In this document: in pieces, positions 1 through 8,138 of the stretch
Layout of the letters: each line of letters opens with the position of its first letter
Position numbering within the stretch: the stretch's first letter is position 1
Assembly (NCBI GenBank): GCA_017853815.1
Contig: JAFMIT010000014.1
Coordinates: forward strand, 1-22,489
Reading direction: 5' to 3'
Length of the DNA stretch: 22,489 nucleotides
Source: Actinomycetota bacterium
Lineage (GTDB): Bacteria; Actinomycetota; Actinomycetes; S36-B12; UBA5976
Translations under genes and position numbers: made by a program
Notes under the pieces: model-generated
What the model saw: only the letters and a program-made list of their open reading frames with translations
Database searches by the model: none
What the model was told of the DNA's origin: nothing

Positions 1-479
1 CAGGGCCTGGCACTCCAGCGGATGCAGGAATCTGCATTGAAATGGTTCATTACTGTGCTGACAAAAACATTCCACTTTTTGGTGTGTGTCTCGGTCATCA
101 GGCAATTGCTGAAGCATTCGGTGGTGTGGTGTCACGTGCACCAGAACTGCTTCACGGCAAAACGTCGCAGGTTTTTCATCAAGGCCCATCGGTGATGCAG
201 TCTTTGCCGCAGCCGTTTACGGCTACGAGGTATCACTCGTTGGCCGTCGAGAATGACACTGTTCCTGCGGAATTCACTGTGACGTCGCAGACCGAATCCA
301 ACGTCATCATGGGAATCCGTCACAACACTAAGAACATTGAAGGTGTCCAATTCCACCCAGAGTCAGTGCTGACTGAAGGCGGTCACCGAATGCTTGCAGA
401 ATGGCTCACCATCTGCGGCGACACCGAAGCCATCGCTAAGTCAGCTGGGCTCGCGCCGGTCGTCGGCAAGATTGGCTAA
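1..479 (+). CDS. pabA/trpG: Anthranilate / aminodeoxychorismate synthase glutamine amidotransferase subunit, 5'-truncated by window edge
   Basis: Class I glutamine amidotransferase that hydrolyses glutamine and passes ammonia to a chorismate-using partner, for folate (PabA) and/or tryptophan (TrpG) synthesis in the cytoplasm. The reading frame is already open at base 3, where PGPGTP, the conserved oxyanion-region motif, is encoded. The gene therefore begins before the window, and the ATG at 42 is internal. The nucleophile Cys lies in GVCLGHQ (codon 87-89) and the His/Glu pair in GVQFHPES (His codon 354-356). RYHSLAVE is typical of the PabA/TrpG group rather than of carbamoyl-phosphate synthase. 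In Mycobacterium tuberculosis the homologue (Rv0013) also lies next to and convergent with pknB. PabA and TrpG cannot be separated from sequence alone, and one amphibolic subunit is possible. About 50 N-terminal residues appear to be missing. Confidence 0.93.
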   Translation, partial: GPGTPADAGICIEMVHYCADKNIPLFGVCLGHQAIAEAFGGVVSRAPELLHGKTSQVFHQGPSVMQSLPQPFTATRYHSLAVENDTVPAEFTVTSQTESNVIMGIRHNTKNIEGVQFHPESVLTEGGHRMLAEWLTICGDTEAIAKSAGLAPVVGKIG

Positions 480-483
480 TTGC

Positions 484-489
484 TAGATT
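484..489 (+). promoter_or_regulatory. -10-like element of a putative leaderless promoter
   Basis: TAGATT is followed by exactly six bases (CCACGA) and then the GTG at 496, so transcription would begin at or next to the start codon. There is no Shine-Dalgarno sequence before the GTG. No clear -35 is visible, and the element sits just after the upstream gene's stop codon. Inferred from spacing only. Confidence 0.4.
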
Positions 490-495
490 CCACGA

Positions 496-1485
496 GTGCA
501 TTCCACTCTTGTCGATTATCTAGCAAAACTTCCTTCTGGATATAGCGCGCGACCACACACGGTTGCGGATGCGGCGGCTTTTCTCGGCATTGTCCAAAAG
601 CTCGACATGCACGCATGTGGAGAGACCTCGACGACCATCGAAGAAGTCACCGACGACCTCGCTGACGACAAACTCGATGGTGGTGCAGGTGGCGCGGCAA
701 TCCTCGATGGCAACAATCAAGTGATCGCCATTGTTAATGCTTTTAATGAACTGGCCCTCAACCGAGGACTTTTCGCTGATGTCTTTATTGATCCAACGCT
801 TGCGACGCGGGAAGGTCAAGCGGTTGGCGAGGCAATAGTTAGCGCGACGGTTTCGTACGCTCGAGAGATTGCTGTGAACTTTCCTGAAACCGAACCATTC
901 ATCCGCACTGGTCTCTATGCGACAGATGAAGCTTTTCTCCATGGCTTGCGTTCGAATGGTTTTGAGCAATCGCGAATCTTGTGGAGGATGCGGGTCGACC
1001 ATGAGTCGAATCTGCAACCGTCAGTCGCGCCGGCCGGCGTCGAATTTGAAGATTTCAATCACACAGAAGACCAGTATCGCGAGGTCCATCAGGTGCAGAT
1101 GGATGCTTTCCGTGAGTATCACGATTTTCGACCAAAGCCATATGAAGACTGGCGAGAGCAATGGGTAGATCGCCTGACGGAGGACCCGAACTGGTGGCGG
1201 CTTGCGCGGGTCGAGGGAAAGCTTGTGGGCATTTGCCAACGCACTCGCCGATTTGAGTCGGCAGGGTTTGGGTACATCGGTTCACTCGGAGTTCTGAGTG
1301 AGTATCGCGGCCGCGGGATTGCGCGAGCGCTCTTACGCGATGCCTTCTTTCATGATCAGCGCAACGGCTTGAACTCCACCCTTTTGCACGGAGACAGTAC
1401 AAATCCCACTGGTGCGATGTTTCTTTACCAATCGGTCGGTATGCGAACTGACCGTGAATACCTTGCCTACAGATTGAGCTGGTAA
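496..1485 (+). CDS. Two-domain GNAT N-acetyltransferase
   Basis: A 329-residue protein with two GNAT-like halves, a layout shared with the mycothiol synthase (MshD) group. The C-terminal half (about 180-329) has the acetyl-CoA pyrophosphate-binding motif A, VLSEYRGRGIARALL (the R-G-R-G-I-A core), followed by the NPTGAMFLYQSVGM segment near the end of the fold. The N-terminal half lacks a clear Q/RxxGxG motif and is probably degenerate. The acceptor cannot be predicted. GTG is chosen as start because an in-frame TAG lies at 484-486 and the next ATG (608) would remove part of the first domain. There is no Shine-Dalgarno, but a -10-like hexamer ends six bases upstream. The gene follows pabA by 16 nt and precedes a second GNAT gene by 2 nt, so it is probably cotranscribed with the latter. 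MshD is possible, but the resemblance is only architectural. Confidence 0.85.
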   Translation: MHSTLVDYLAKLPSGYSARPHTVADAAAFLGIVQKLDMHACGETSTTIEEVTDDLADDKLDGGAGGAAILDGNNQVIAIVNAFNELALNRGLFADVFIDPTLATREGQAVGEAIVSATVSYAREIAVNFPETEPFIRTGLYATDEAFLHGLRSNGFEQSRILWRMRVDHESNLQPSVAPAGVEFEDFNHTEDQYREVHQVQMDAFREYHDFRPKPYEDWREQWVDRLTEDPNWWRLARVEGKLVGICQRTRRFESAGFGYIGSLGVLSEYRGRGIARALLRDAFFHDQRNGLNSTLLHGDSTNPTGAMFLYQSVGMRTDREYLAYRLSW

Positions 1486-1487
1486 CG

Positions 1488-1955
1488 ATGAACGTGAGAT
1501 TGGAACCCGCAGACGAGAACACCCCACGCATTCACGCGCCGAGTGAGTACGACAACTGGGGTGAATTTGATCCTCGCGCAAAAGATATGGATCTTGAACG
1601 CTGGCTTATCGTGGTGGTTGACGGAGATGAAGAAATCGTTGTCGGTGACATGTCTGCCCACCCCGTCTATTACGGCCCAACGCCAACTTCGCGCGCACTG
1701 AACATCGGCATCAGTTTGGCAGAGGATCAGCGCGGAAAGGGTTATGGCGCGACCGCCCAACGGTTACTCGCGGAGTTGCTCCATGAGCGCGGTGTTGTGC
1801 GCGTCGAAGCGTCGACAGACGTTACGAATATCGCAGAACAACGAGCGCTCGCCAAAGCTGGCTTCAAATGCGAAGGTGTTCTTCGGCAATCACAAGGTCG
1901 CGCCGACGGTATCCATGATCTTCAACAGTGGTCGCATATCCGCGGACTTGATTGA
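1488..1955 (+). CDS. GNAT N-acetyltransferase, RimJ/RimL-like
   Basis: A 155-residue single-domain acetyltransferase. Motif A is ISLAEDQRGKGYGATAQRLL (about residues 75-94), with Q/R-G-K-G-Y-G as the acetyl-CoA loop. NIAEQRALAKAGFKCEGVLR (about 117-136) is the standard RimJ/RimL block in which an Asn and a helix precede the AGF turn. This group acetylates protein N-termini, amino sugars or antibiotics; the substrate here is not predictable. The ATG lies 2 nt after the stop of the preceding GNAT gene, which suggests translational coupling. The gene ends 2 nt before the stop codon of pknB on the opposite strand, and no terminator fits between them. The M. tuberculosis locus has no GNAT genes at this position. 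Confidence 0.88.
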   Translation: MNVRLEPADENTPRIHAPSEYDNWGEFDPRAKDMDLERWLIVVVDGDEEIVVGDMSAHPVYYGPTPTSRALNIGISLAEDQRGKGYGATAQRLLAELLHERGVVRVEASTDVTNIAEQRALAKAGFKCEGVLRQSQGRADGIHDLQQWSHIRGLD

Positions 1956-1957
1956 GA

Positions 1958-3658
1958 CTAGGGATTTGGGTTGCCGGTTGTATCTGTGGGGTCGACAGGC
2001 AGCTCAGAAATTTCTAGCGTGACAACTGAACCAACTGCGAGCGCTTTGTTTGCTTTCGGCGTTTGATTCAGGACCGTCCCAGGAGCGACGGTGTCATCCA
2101 CAACGTAAACCACATCGACCAAGAACTGCATGTCGAGCAAGGCGTTGCGGGCATCCGTCTCCGTCATGCCAGTCACGTCTGGGACAAGAACTTTGCCGCT
2201 CGACACGACGAGTGCCACAGCAGTACCTGAGTCAACATACGTGCCAGCGAGAGGTTCGCTGCGCAAAACTGTGTTCGCAGGTTTGTCGCTGTTGTCTTCG
2301 TAAGTGATGGCACCACGGAACAGACCGACGGCATCGAGTGCGATTGCGGCATCATCGAGCGTGAAGTTCTCGAGCGCTGGAACTTGAACCTGACCCTTGC
2401 CTTTACTCAGCACCAAGCGCACGGCCGTGCCTTTGTTTGCTAGCGCGGCGGCGCCGGGGTCCTGGCTGATGACGGTGTTTGCCGGAATCGTGTTGTCTTC
2501 TTGGTACGTCGTTTCGCCAACCACCAAACCGATTTTTTGGAGGGCGACAGTCGCTTCGCCGATACTCATGTTGGCGAGGTTTGGAACAGTCACTTGTTCA
2601 ATCGGCGTGGGGCTGATGAGTTTGGTGACAAGGAACAACGCACCGACGACGACCGCCACTACGGCAGCAATGCCACCGATAAGCGCGCCGTTGCGTGGTT
2701 TGTTCGACGAACGATTCACGTTGGTCACCCGCCCTTTTGCATCAATCGTCGGAATGCGCTGAGTCGCATCCAGGGAAGCGGCTGGTCGCAGCACAACCGT
2801 CGCATCACCCTGAAGCAGTCGAGCCACATCTGTGCGCATCTCTGCCGCAGTGCCATATCGGTCGTCAGGTGACTTGGCGAGTGCATTGAGGACGAGACCA
2901 TCAAAAGTCGGGGGGACTGAGGGGTTTGCTTTTGATGGCGGAACTGGTGCAGCCGAAACGTGTTGGTACGCGATTGAGACGGGCGAATCACCCGTGAACG
3001 GAGGCTGACCCGTGAGAAGTTCGTACAGCATGCAGCCAGTCGAGTAGAGATCGGACCGGGCATCAACGACTTCGCCACGCGCTTGTTCTGGGCTGAGGTA
3101 TTGCGCAGTTCCCATCACAGCGTTGGTGTTGGTCATGGTCGACGATGCATCGGCAAGTGCGCGAGCAATGCCGAAGTCCATCACTTTGATATTGCCGCTC
3201 TGCGTGATCATGACGTTGGCTGGCTTGATATCGCGATGCACAATGCCATGTCGATGGCTGTAATCCAGTGCACCAAGAACTCCGTCGACAATGTCGAGTG
3301 CACGTTCAGGGGTGATCTTTCGGCCAGACGCGAGAACTTGTCGAAGAGTGACTCCTTCGACGCGTTCCATCACGATCCAAGGAACGTTGACCGAACCCAC
3401 ACTGGTTTCCATCTGGTCTTCACCAGTGTCGTAGACGGCGACGATGTTCGGATGATTTAAGCCAGCTGCAGATTGGGCTTCGCGGCGGAAACGATTGAGG
3501 AATGCAGGATCGCGCGCGAGATCTGGTCGCAACACTTTGATGGCGACAGCGCGACCGAGTCGCAAGTCGGTGCCTGAATGCACCTCTGCCATGCCGCCAT
3601 GTCCAATGACATCGCCAAGTTGGTAACGGCCGCCGAGCGTCCGACCTACTTCAGTCAT
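1958..3658 (-). CDS. pknB: Membrane Ser/Thr protein kinase with three PASTA domains
   Basis: Transmembrane Hanks-type kinase that senses cell-wall fragments and phosphorylates cell division and peptidoglycan proteins. The kinase domain covers residues 12-275: glycine loop GHGGMAEV, Lys41 in VAIKV, catalytic HRDIKPAN (141-148), DFG (161-163) and the SPEQ peptide. The activation loop carries Thr174, 176 and 178 around the positions of the two autophosphorylated Thr of mycobacterial PknB. A Thr/Ser-rich juxtamembrane segment leads to one membrane helix (about 324-348). Three extracellular PASTA repeats follow (about 354-419, 423-488, 489-552) and an acidic Pro tail. M. tuberculosis PknB has four PASTA repeats and 626 residues; this one has three and 566. 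AAGGAG six bases before the ATG is a strong ribosome site. It is the last gene of the operon, 38 nt after pbpA. Confidence 0.97.
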   Translation of the reverse strand: MTEVGRTLGGRYQLGDVIGHGGMAEVHSGTDLRLGRAVAIKVLRPDLARDPAFLNRFRREAQSAAGLNHPNIVAVYDTGEDQMETSVGSVNVPWIVMERVEGVTLRQVLASGRKITPERALDIVDGVLGALDYSHRHGIVHRDIKPANVMITQSGNIKVMDFGIARALADASSTMTNTNAVMGTAQYLSPEQARGEVVDARSDLYSTGCMLYELLTGQPPFTGDSPVSIAYQHVSAAPVPPSKANPSVPPTFDGLVLNALAKSPDDRYGTAAEMRTDVARLLQGDATVVLRPAASLDATQRIPTIDAKGRVTNVNRSSNKPRNGALIGGIAAVVAVVVGALFLVTKLISPTPIEQVTVPNLANMSIGEATVALQKIGLVVGETTYQEDNTIPANTVISQDPGAAALANKGTAVRLVLSKGKGQVQVPALENFTLDDAAIALDAVGLFRGAITYEDNSDKPANTVLRSEPLAGTYVDSGTAVALVVSSGKVLVPDVTGMTETDARNALLDMQFLVDVVYVVDDTVAPGTVLNQTPKANKALAVGSVVTLEISELPVDPTDTTGNPNP

Positions 3659-3677
3659 TCCTGACTCCTTACATCCT

Positions 3678-3693
3678 CGGGCTATTCTGCCCG
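3678..3693 (-). promoter_or_regulatory. Hairpin in the pbpA-pknB spacer
   Basis: CGGGC and GCCCG form a perfect 5-bp stem around a 6-nt loop. It occupies most of the 38-nt gap between the pbpA stop and the pknB Shine-Dalgarno. No T-run follows, so it is more likely an RNA-processing, stability or partial attenuation element than a full terminator. The function is inferred. Confidence 0.4.
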
Positions 3694-3696
3694 TAG

Positions 3697-5151
3697 TTAG
3701 TTCCCCTGTTTGAATGCTGTCTTGAGAACTGCGGCCGCGATTGGTCCCGCAATTCGGTTTCCACTGACTTCTTGAGCGCCGCCACCGTTTTCGACAACCA
3801 CCGCCACGACGATATTTCGACCCTGGAATTGGCCAGTGGCCACGAACCAGGCGTGCGGCAAGGCTGCGGTGCCGCTTTCAGCCGTGCCCGTTTTCGCCCC
3901 CACCGTGATGCCATCGATTTTTCCGGACGAGGCGGTGCCGTTGGTGACCACCGATCGCATCATGTCGAGGAGCACTTCTGCATTCGACACACTCATCGCC
4001 GAGCGCACGAACGACGGAGAGGTGGATTCAATCACCGCGAGATCAGCACTCATCACGTTCTTGACGAGATGCGGCGCCATGAGATTTCCGCTGTTGGTAA
4101 TTGCTGCGGTGACCATAGCCATTTGCAGTGCGGTAGCGCGGACATCGAATTGGCCAATCGACGACATCGCAGTTTGCGCCTCATCCAGGCTTGCTGGAAA
4201 GACGCTTGCGGCCGCCACGAGTGGCACAGCGAATGAATCGTTGAATCCAAATGCTTGTGCCTGCTTTTCGAGAGCGTCCGCCCCGAGCTGCATACCGAGC
4301 CACGCAAACGCGGTGTTGCATGAGACTTCAAGCGCACGGCGCAAAGTCACCTTGCCAGATTTGCTGCAAGGACCGAGCTGCCAGTTGTGTAACTTCTTCG
4401 TCGAATTAGGGAGTGCAATCGCCGCAGGTCCTGGCAGCACACTGTCTGCGGTGAATCGTCCACTTTCCAGCGCAGCGGCTGCGACGACGAGCTTGAAAGT
4501 AGAACCGGGCGGCAGGCTCTGAGTCAGCGGACGATTCATCATCGGCTCTAGTGGTGAGTCGAGAAGAGCTGTGTACGCCTCACGAACTTTGGCCGGATTG
4601 TTTTGGGATATGGCGCCCGGGTCATATGAAGGGGATGACACCAGCGTGAGAATCTCACCCGTTGCCGCATCCATCGCAACAACCGAACCGGCCCGCCCCG
4701 CGAGCGCGTCGTAGGCCGCACGTTGCATATCCGCTCGCAGCGTGAGCGTGACTACTCCACCTTTTGGCTGCTTGCCGGCAATGAGTTGTTGAAGCCTGTC
4801 AACAATCAAGCGATCATCGCGACCACTGAGGATTGGCGAATACAAACGCTCAATTCCAGTCGCGCCGTAGACCAGCGAATAGAAACCAGTTGCTGGGGCG
4901 AACGCTTCTCCACCTGGATAGCGTCGCTCGTACGCAAGCGTGCCGGACGTCTTGACCGACTTTGCGATGGCGACGCCGTCGACAACGATCGCACCGCGTT
5001 CGCGTCCATACTCTTCGAGGAGCAATCGGGTGTTGTCTTGGCGCAATCGCAGAGAGTCTGACTGAAGAACTTGGGTCACAGCGAGGTTCGCGAGCAGAGC
5101 GACCAGCGCAACTGCCAAGATGAACGAAAGTCGGCGTATTTGGTGGCTCAT
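3697..5151 (-). CDS. pbpA: Class B penicillin-binding protein (peptidoglycan transpeptidase)
   Basis: D,D-transpeptidase that crosslinks peptidoglycan outside the membrane with the SEDS protein encoded just upstream. The 484-residue length is close to M. tuberculosis PbpA (Rv0016c, 491). An N-terminal membrane anchor spans about 8-28. Next comes a dimerisation/pedestal region with RGAIVVDG (52-59), then the transpeptidase domain. All three catalytic motifs are present: SxxK as S217-T-F-K220, SxN as S277-C-N279, and KTG at 420-422. The ATG overlaps the rodA TGA as ATGA, so the two genes are translationally coupled, as expected for a SEDS-bPBP pair that acts as one complex. No key residue is missing. 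Confidence 0.96.
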   Translation of the reverse strand: MSHQIRRLSFILAVALVALLANLAVTQVLQSDSLRLRQDNTRLLLEEYGRERGAIVVDGVAIAKSVKTSGTLAYERRYPGGEAFAPATGFYSLVYGATGIERLYSPILSGRDDRLIVDRLQQLIAGKQPKGGVVTLTLRADMQRAAYDALAGRAGSVVAMDAATGEILTLVSSPSYDPGAISQNNPAKVREAYTALLDSPLEPMMNRPLTQSLPPGSTFKLVVAAAALESGRFTADSVLPGPAAIALPNSTKKLHNWQLGPCSKSGKVTLRRALEVSCNTAFAWLGMQLGADALEKQAQAFGFNDSFAVPLVAAASVFPASLDEAQTAMSSIGQFDVRATALQMAMVTAAITNSGNLMAPHLVKNVMSADLAVIESTSPSFVRSAMSVSNAEVLLDMMRSVVTNGTASSGKIDGITVGAKTGTAESGTAALPHAWFVATGQFQGRNIVVAVVVENGGGAQEVSGNRIAGPIAAAVLKTAFKQGN

Positions 5152-6518
5152 CGCGCATCACCAGTAGAACTGCTTGATGTGGTTTGGGCAGTTGTGGTTT
5201 GGCTAGGTGCGTTCAGCAGCGTGGTGGTGTGCGAGATCCGCAGGAGTAGCCCGACCATGATCCAGTTTGCAACCAGCGCCGAACCGCCTGCAGCAAGAAA
5301 AGGTGTGGTCAAGCCTGTGAGAGGAATCAGTCTGGTGACGCCGCCGAACACGACGAACATTTGGAGTCCGAGCACGAGTGCGAGACCAGCGGCGAGCAGT
5401 TGTCCGAAATCGTCGCGGGTGGTGAGTGCAATTTTGAGTGCGCGCTGCACTAAAACGCCAAAGAGCAGCGCCAACGCAATCAGCCCGACGTAACCAAGTT
5501 CTTCGCCGAAAGCCGAAAGGATGAAGTCACTCTTGGCGTACGGCACGAGCCACGAAAATCCTTGTCCAAGACCGCGACCAAACAGGCCACCGCTTGCGAA
5601 CCCATAAAGGGCCTGGACGATTTGGTAGCCCTGATCGTGCGAGTAGGAGAAGGGATCAAGCCAGACCATGACCCGCAATTGCACGTGCCCGAAAAGCCGG
5701 TACCCAAGGTAGGCGCCACTCGCGAACAGCACCGCGCCGAGCACGAGCCAGGTGCGCTGTCCAGTCGCAACATAGAGAAGACCAACGAAGAGTCCGAAGA
5801 ACAGCAGTGAGGTTCCAAGGTCGCGCTGCGAAATCAGCACTAACAGGCTCAGTAGCCAGGCAAGCACGATGGGACCAGTGTCTTTTGCGCGAGGGACACC
5901 AATGCCGAGAAATCGGGATTTGATGGCGGTCATACTCGCTCGGTTCTTCGCTAAGTAGCTCGCGAAAAACACGGGCAAGGCAATTTTCGCAACTTCCGCG
6001 GGCTGGAAAGAAAGACCGGCGAATCGAATCCACAAACGCGCACCGTTCACCGTCGCACCGAGTCCAGGCAGCAGCGGTAGCAGTAGCAAGGCGAAACCAA
6101 AAATCATCGCAGTGAACGTGTAACGCTGAAGCTGTCGATGATCGCGCACGAGCCACAACGTCGCACACGCTAAGAAGATGCCAAGCATTAACCACACAGT
6201 TTGGCTGGCCGCTTCTGGAGTTGAAGGGCTCGAAGATGTTTCTCGGAGAAGATCTGCGACATCGAGTCGGTGAATCATCATCAGCCCAAGAAGATTGAGC
6301 TGCACGGCAATGGGATAAATCAGTGGATCGGCCGCCGGTGCCAGCCAGCGAATCACGCCATGACCTCCGAAGACCAAAATGGCCACGCCAACTGCCAACG
6401 CACGCGAGATGGCTGCGGTGTTTTTCGTTGCTTCGTCTACGAGAAAAAAGCCGAGCCGACTAATTCCGAGCACCAAAACGAGTAGCGCAAGCTCTTGGTT
6501 TCGGCGGGAAGTCATCAT
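5148..6518 (-). CDS. rodA: SEDS peptidoglycan glycosyltransferase RodA/FtsW family
   Basis: Polytopic membrane protein that polymerises lipid II into glycan strands with its cognate class B PBP. The frame is open for 49 residues upstream of the chosen start, but that part lies inside pstP. The double ATG at 6518/6515 comes 16 nt after the pstP stop and directly precedes MTSRRNQELALLVLVLG, the usual start of actinobacterial RodA, giving 456 residues. About ten or more hydrophobic segments are visible. Family signatures are QPAEVAK (about 172-178), QRDLGTSLL (the loop holding the essential Asp, about 233), WLDPFSYSHDQGYQ (about 287-300) and the C-terminal LTGLTTPFLAAGGSAL. The C-terminal tail is a short Thr/Ser-rich stretch that could be cytoplasmic. 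Downstream overlap with pbpA is 4 nt. Confidence 0.94.
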   Translation of the reverse strand: MMTSRRNQELALLVLVLGISRLGFFLVDEATKNTAAISRALAVGVAILVFGGHGVIRWLAPAADPLIYPIAVQLNLLGLMMIHRLDVADLLRETSSSPSTPEAASQTVWLMLGIFLACATLWLVRDHRQLQRYTFTAMIFGFALLLLPLLPGLGATVNGARLWIRFAGLSFQPAEVAKIALPVFFASYLAKNRASMTAIKSRFLGIGVPRAKDTGPIVLAWLLSLLVLISQRDLGTSLLFFGLFVGLLYVATGQRTWLVLGAVLFASGAYLGYRLFGHVQLRVMVWLDPFSYSHDQGYQIVQALYGFASGGLFGRGLGQGFSWLVPYAKSDFILSAFGEELGYVGLIALALLFGVLVQRALKIALTTRDDFGQLLAAGLALVLGLQMFVVFGGVTRLIPLTGLTTPFLAAGGSALVANWIMVGLLLRISHTTTLLNAPSQTTTAQTTSSSSTGDAR

Positions 6519-6534
6519 GAGTGAAAGTTCTCTG

Positions 6535-7680
6535 CTACTTGGTGCATTGTGAGGTGGCAGGGTCGCATAATGACGATCGCTCATAGAGGACATCAAGCAA
6601 GTCGATGCCATCATTGAGCGAGGCCACTGCGACACCACTTTCGATTGTTGCGCGATCGACTTCACTCAATGCCGCGACGGAAATGCTCGAGACACGAATC
6701 GGTTCCGAGAGCGCGAGCGGCCCCACACTCTGAGGTATCCCGTTATAGATCGTGACGTACGTGCCATTCGTGCCGACGTACCACTGTTTATCAATCCACG
6801 CTGACAGAGTGAACAGGCCAACGCCAATCACGATGGCGATGACCAATCCGATAAGCCAACCGAAACGTCGTCGGCGCACTTCTGGTTCGGGCTCTTCTTC
6901 GAGAGTCTGTGTCTCTTCGAGTGCACTACCGACGACAAACGCTCCAAAGTCGGCGGCCTCGTGTTGGAACTCACCCACGACCACTGTGACGTTGTCTGGC
7001 GCGCCAGCCGCCAACGTGAACTCAATCAACGTGCTTACAGCCAGCGTGAGGTCAGGGCGTGACAAAACTTCGCGAATAACGTCGTTTGAGATGACCCCAG
7101 AGAGACCGTCGCTGCAGAGCAAGAAGCGGTCGCCAGACACGACATCAATTTTCGTAATATCGATGACGACATCGTGAAGACCATCGATCGCGCGCAGCAT
7201 CAAATTGCGCCGCGGATGAATCGCCGCTTCTTCAGGTGAAATTTCGCCGCGATCAACCAACATCTGTACGTAGGTGTGATCAGTGGTGAGCTGCTGGAGC
7301 ACACCGTCGCGCAAACGGTAGATCCGGCTGTCGCCAATATGCCCAATCACAATCCCGTCGTCGCTGACAGCGAGTGCAGAGAAGGTGGTACCCATACCGC
7401 GTCGATCAGCATCGTTGGCAATGAGATCACCAACAAAGCCATGTGCATTGTTGACAGCCTCGAGCAACCAACGCTCCACCGCTTCCATCTCTGTTGGCAT
7501 TGATGAAAGGCCATCGTTGAGTGTTCGAATAACCGCGCTGCTTGCGACTTCGCCTGCCGCGTGTCCACCCATGCCATCGGCGACAGCGAGAAGTTTGAGA
7601 GAAGCGAGGCCAGCGTCCTCATTGCCTTTGCGCACAACACCAACATGGCTGTTGGCTGCCGCCCAGAACCCTGATGTCAT
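6535..7680 (-). CDS. pstP: Membrane-anchored PP2C-family Ser/Thr protein phosphatase
   Basis: Metal-dependent phosphatase that reverses phosphorylation by PknB and related kinases. The PP2C domain fills residues 1-240. Metal-binding acidic residues are visible in RKGNEDAG (Glu21/Asp22), ADGMGGHAAGE (Asp35), CSDGLSG (Asp191) and GAPDN (Asp229), with IGDSRIY (Asp117) in between. An acidic linker (about 254-268) and RRRR precede one membrane helix (about 274-297). An extracytoplasmic tail of about 85 residues ends in two Cys (372 and 379) that could form a disulfide. M. tuberculosis PstP is longer (514). The ATG overlaps the fhaB stop as ATGA. The pairing of kinase and phosphatase genes in one operon supports the assignment. 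Confidence 0.95.
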   Translation of the reverse strand: MTSGFWAAANSHVGVVRKGNEDAGLASLKLLAVADGMGGHAAGEVASSAVIRTLNDGLSSMPTEMEAVERWLLEAVNNAHGFVGDLIANDADRRGMGTTFSALAVSDDGIVIGHIGDSRIYRLRDGVLQQLTTDHTYVQMLVDRGEISPEEAAIHPRRNLMLRAIDGLHDVVIDITKIDVVSGDRFLLCSDGLSGVISNDVIREVLSRPDLTLAVSTLIEFTLAAGAPDNVTVVVGEFQHEAADFGAFVVGSALEETQTLEEEPEPEVRRRRFGWLIGLVIAIVIGVGLFTLSAWIDKQWYVGTNGTYVTIYNGIPQSVGPLALSEPIRVSSISVAALSEVDRATIESGVAVASLNDGIDLLDVLYERSSLCDPATSQCTK

Positions 7681-8135
7681 TTCTCAAACCTCATCACTGT
7701 GCGGCCGATTCGAATTTCAGTATTCGGTTTCAGTCGAACTGGTTCGCTGATGCGCTTTCGATCAATCCAGCTGCCATTCGTCGATCCGAGATCGGTGTAC
7801 ACCCAACCTTTATCCGTGAGGTTGAGTTGGGCATGCTGAGTGCTTGCGTAGTCATCGGTGATGATGACTGACGACTTGCCGCCACGGCCGATAACCATTC
7901 CGTCAGTGAGTGTGTATTCGCTCGCGGAATCGTCCTCAGTGATCACCACGAGATGGCTTACTTTGGTCTTACGTGCTGGCTCTGCTTTTTGAGCTGGTGT
8001 CACGGCATCGCGTCGCTGCGAAGAGGCGCGCCCCACCTTGAGGTCCTTACGCATCACCACGAGAATGCTGAAAATCAGAATCCACAGCAGCGCAAGAAAT
8101 CCCAAACGCAAAACGGTGAGCGCGAATTCGGACAT
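7677..8135 (-). CDS. fhaB: Membrane-anchored FHA-domain protein FhaB (FipA)
   Basis: Phosphothreonine-reading adaptor that links PknB signalling to the divisome and elongasome. A single N-terminal membrane helix (about 5-28) is followed by a basic linker with possible phospho-acceptors (VTPAQK) and a C-terminal FHA domain (about 58-150). The FHA signature residues are all present: GRG at 83-85, S98-x-x-H101, and STNG at 118-121. At 152 residues it matches M. tuberculosis FhaB (155). The ATG lies 3 nt after the fhaA stop with no Shine-Dalgarno of its own, so translation is probably coupled. Its stop overlaps pstP by 4 nt. Confidence 0.95.
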   Translation of the reverse strand: MSEFALTVLRLGFLALLWILIFSILVVMRKDLKVGRASSQRRDAVTPAQKAEPARKTKVSHLVVITEDDSASEYTLTDGMVIGRGGKSSVIITDDYASTQHAQLNLTDKGWVYTDLGSTNGSWIDRKRISEPVRLKPNTEIRIGRTVMRFEK

Positions 8136-8138
8136 GAC

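Noticed and set aside
3836..4522. 228-codon open frame antisense to pbpA
   Set aside because: It is the complement of a well-conserved PBP region including its catalytic motifs; the protein has no domain pattern and biased composition expected of an antisense shadow.
6519..6665. Upstream extension of rodA by 49 codons
   Set aside because: It overlaps the 3' part of pstP, is hydrophilic and unlike RodA N-termini; the double ATG at 6515-6518 fits the family.
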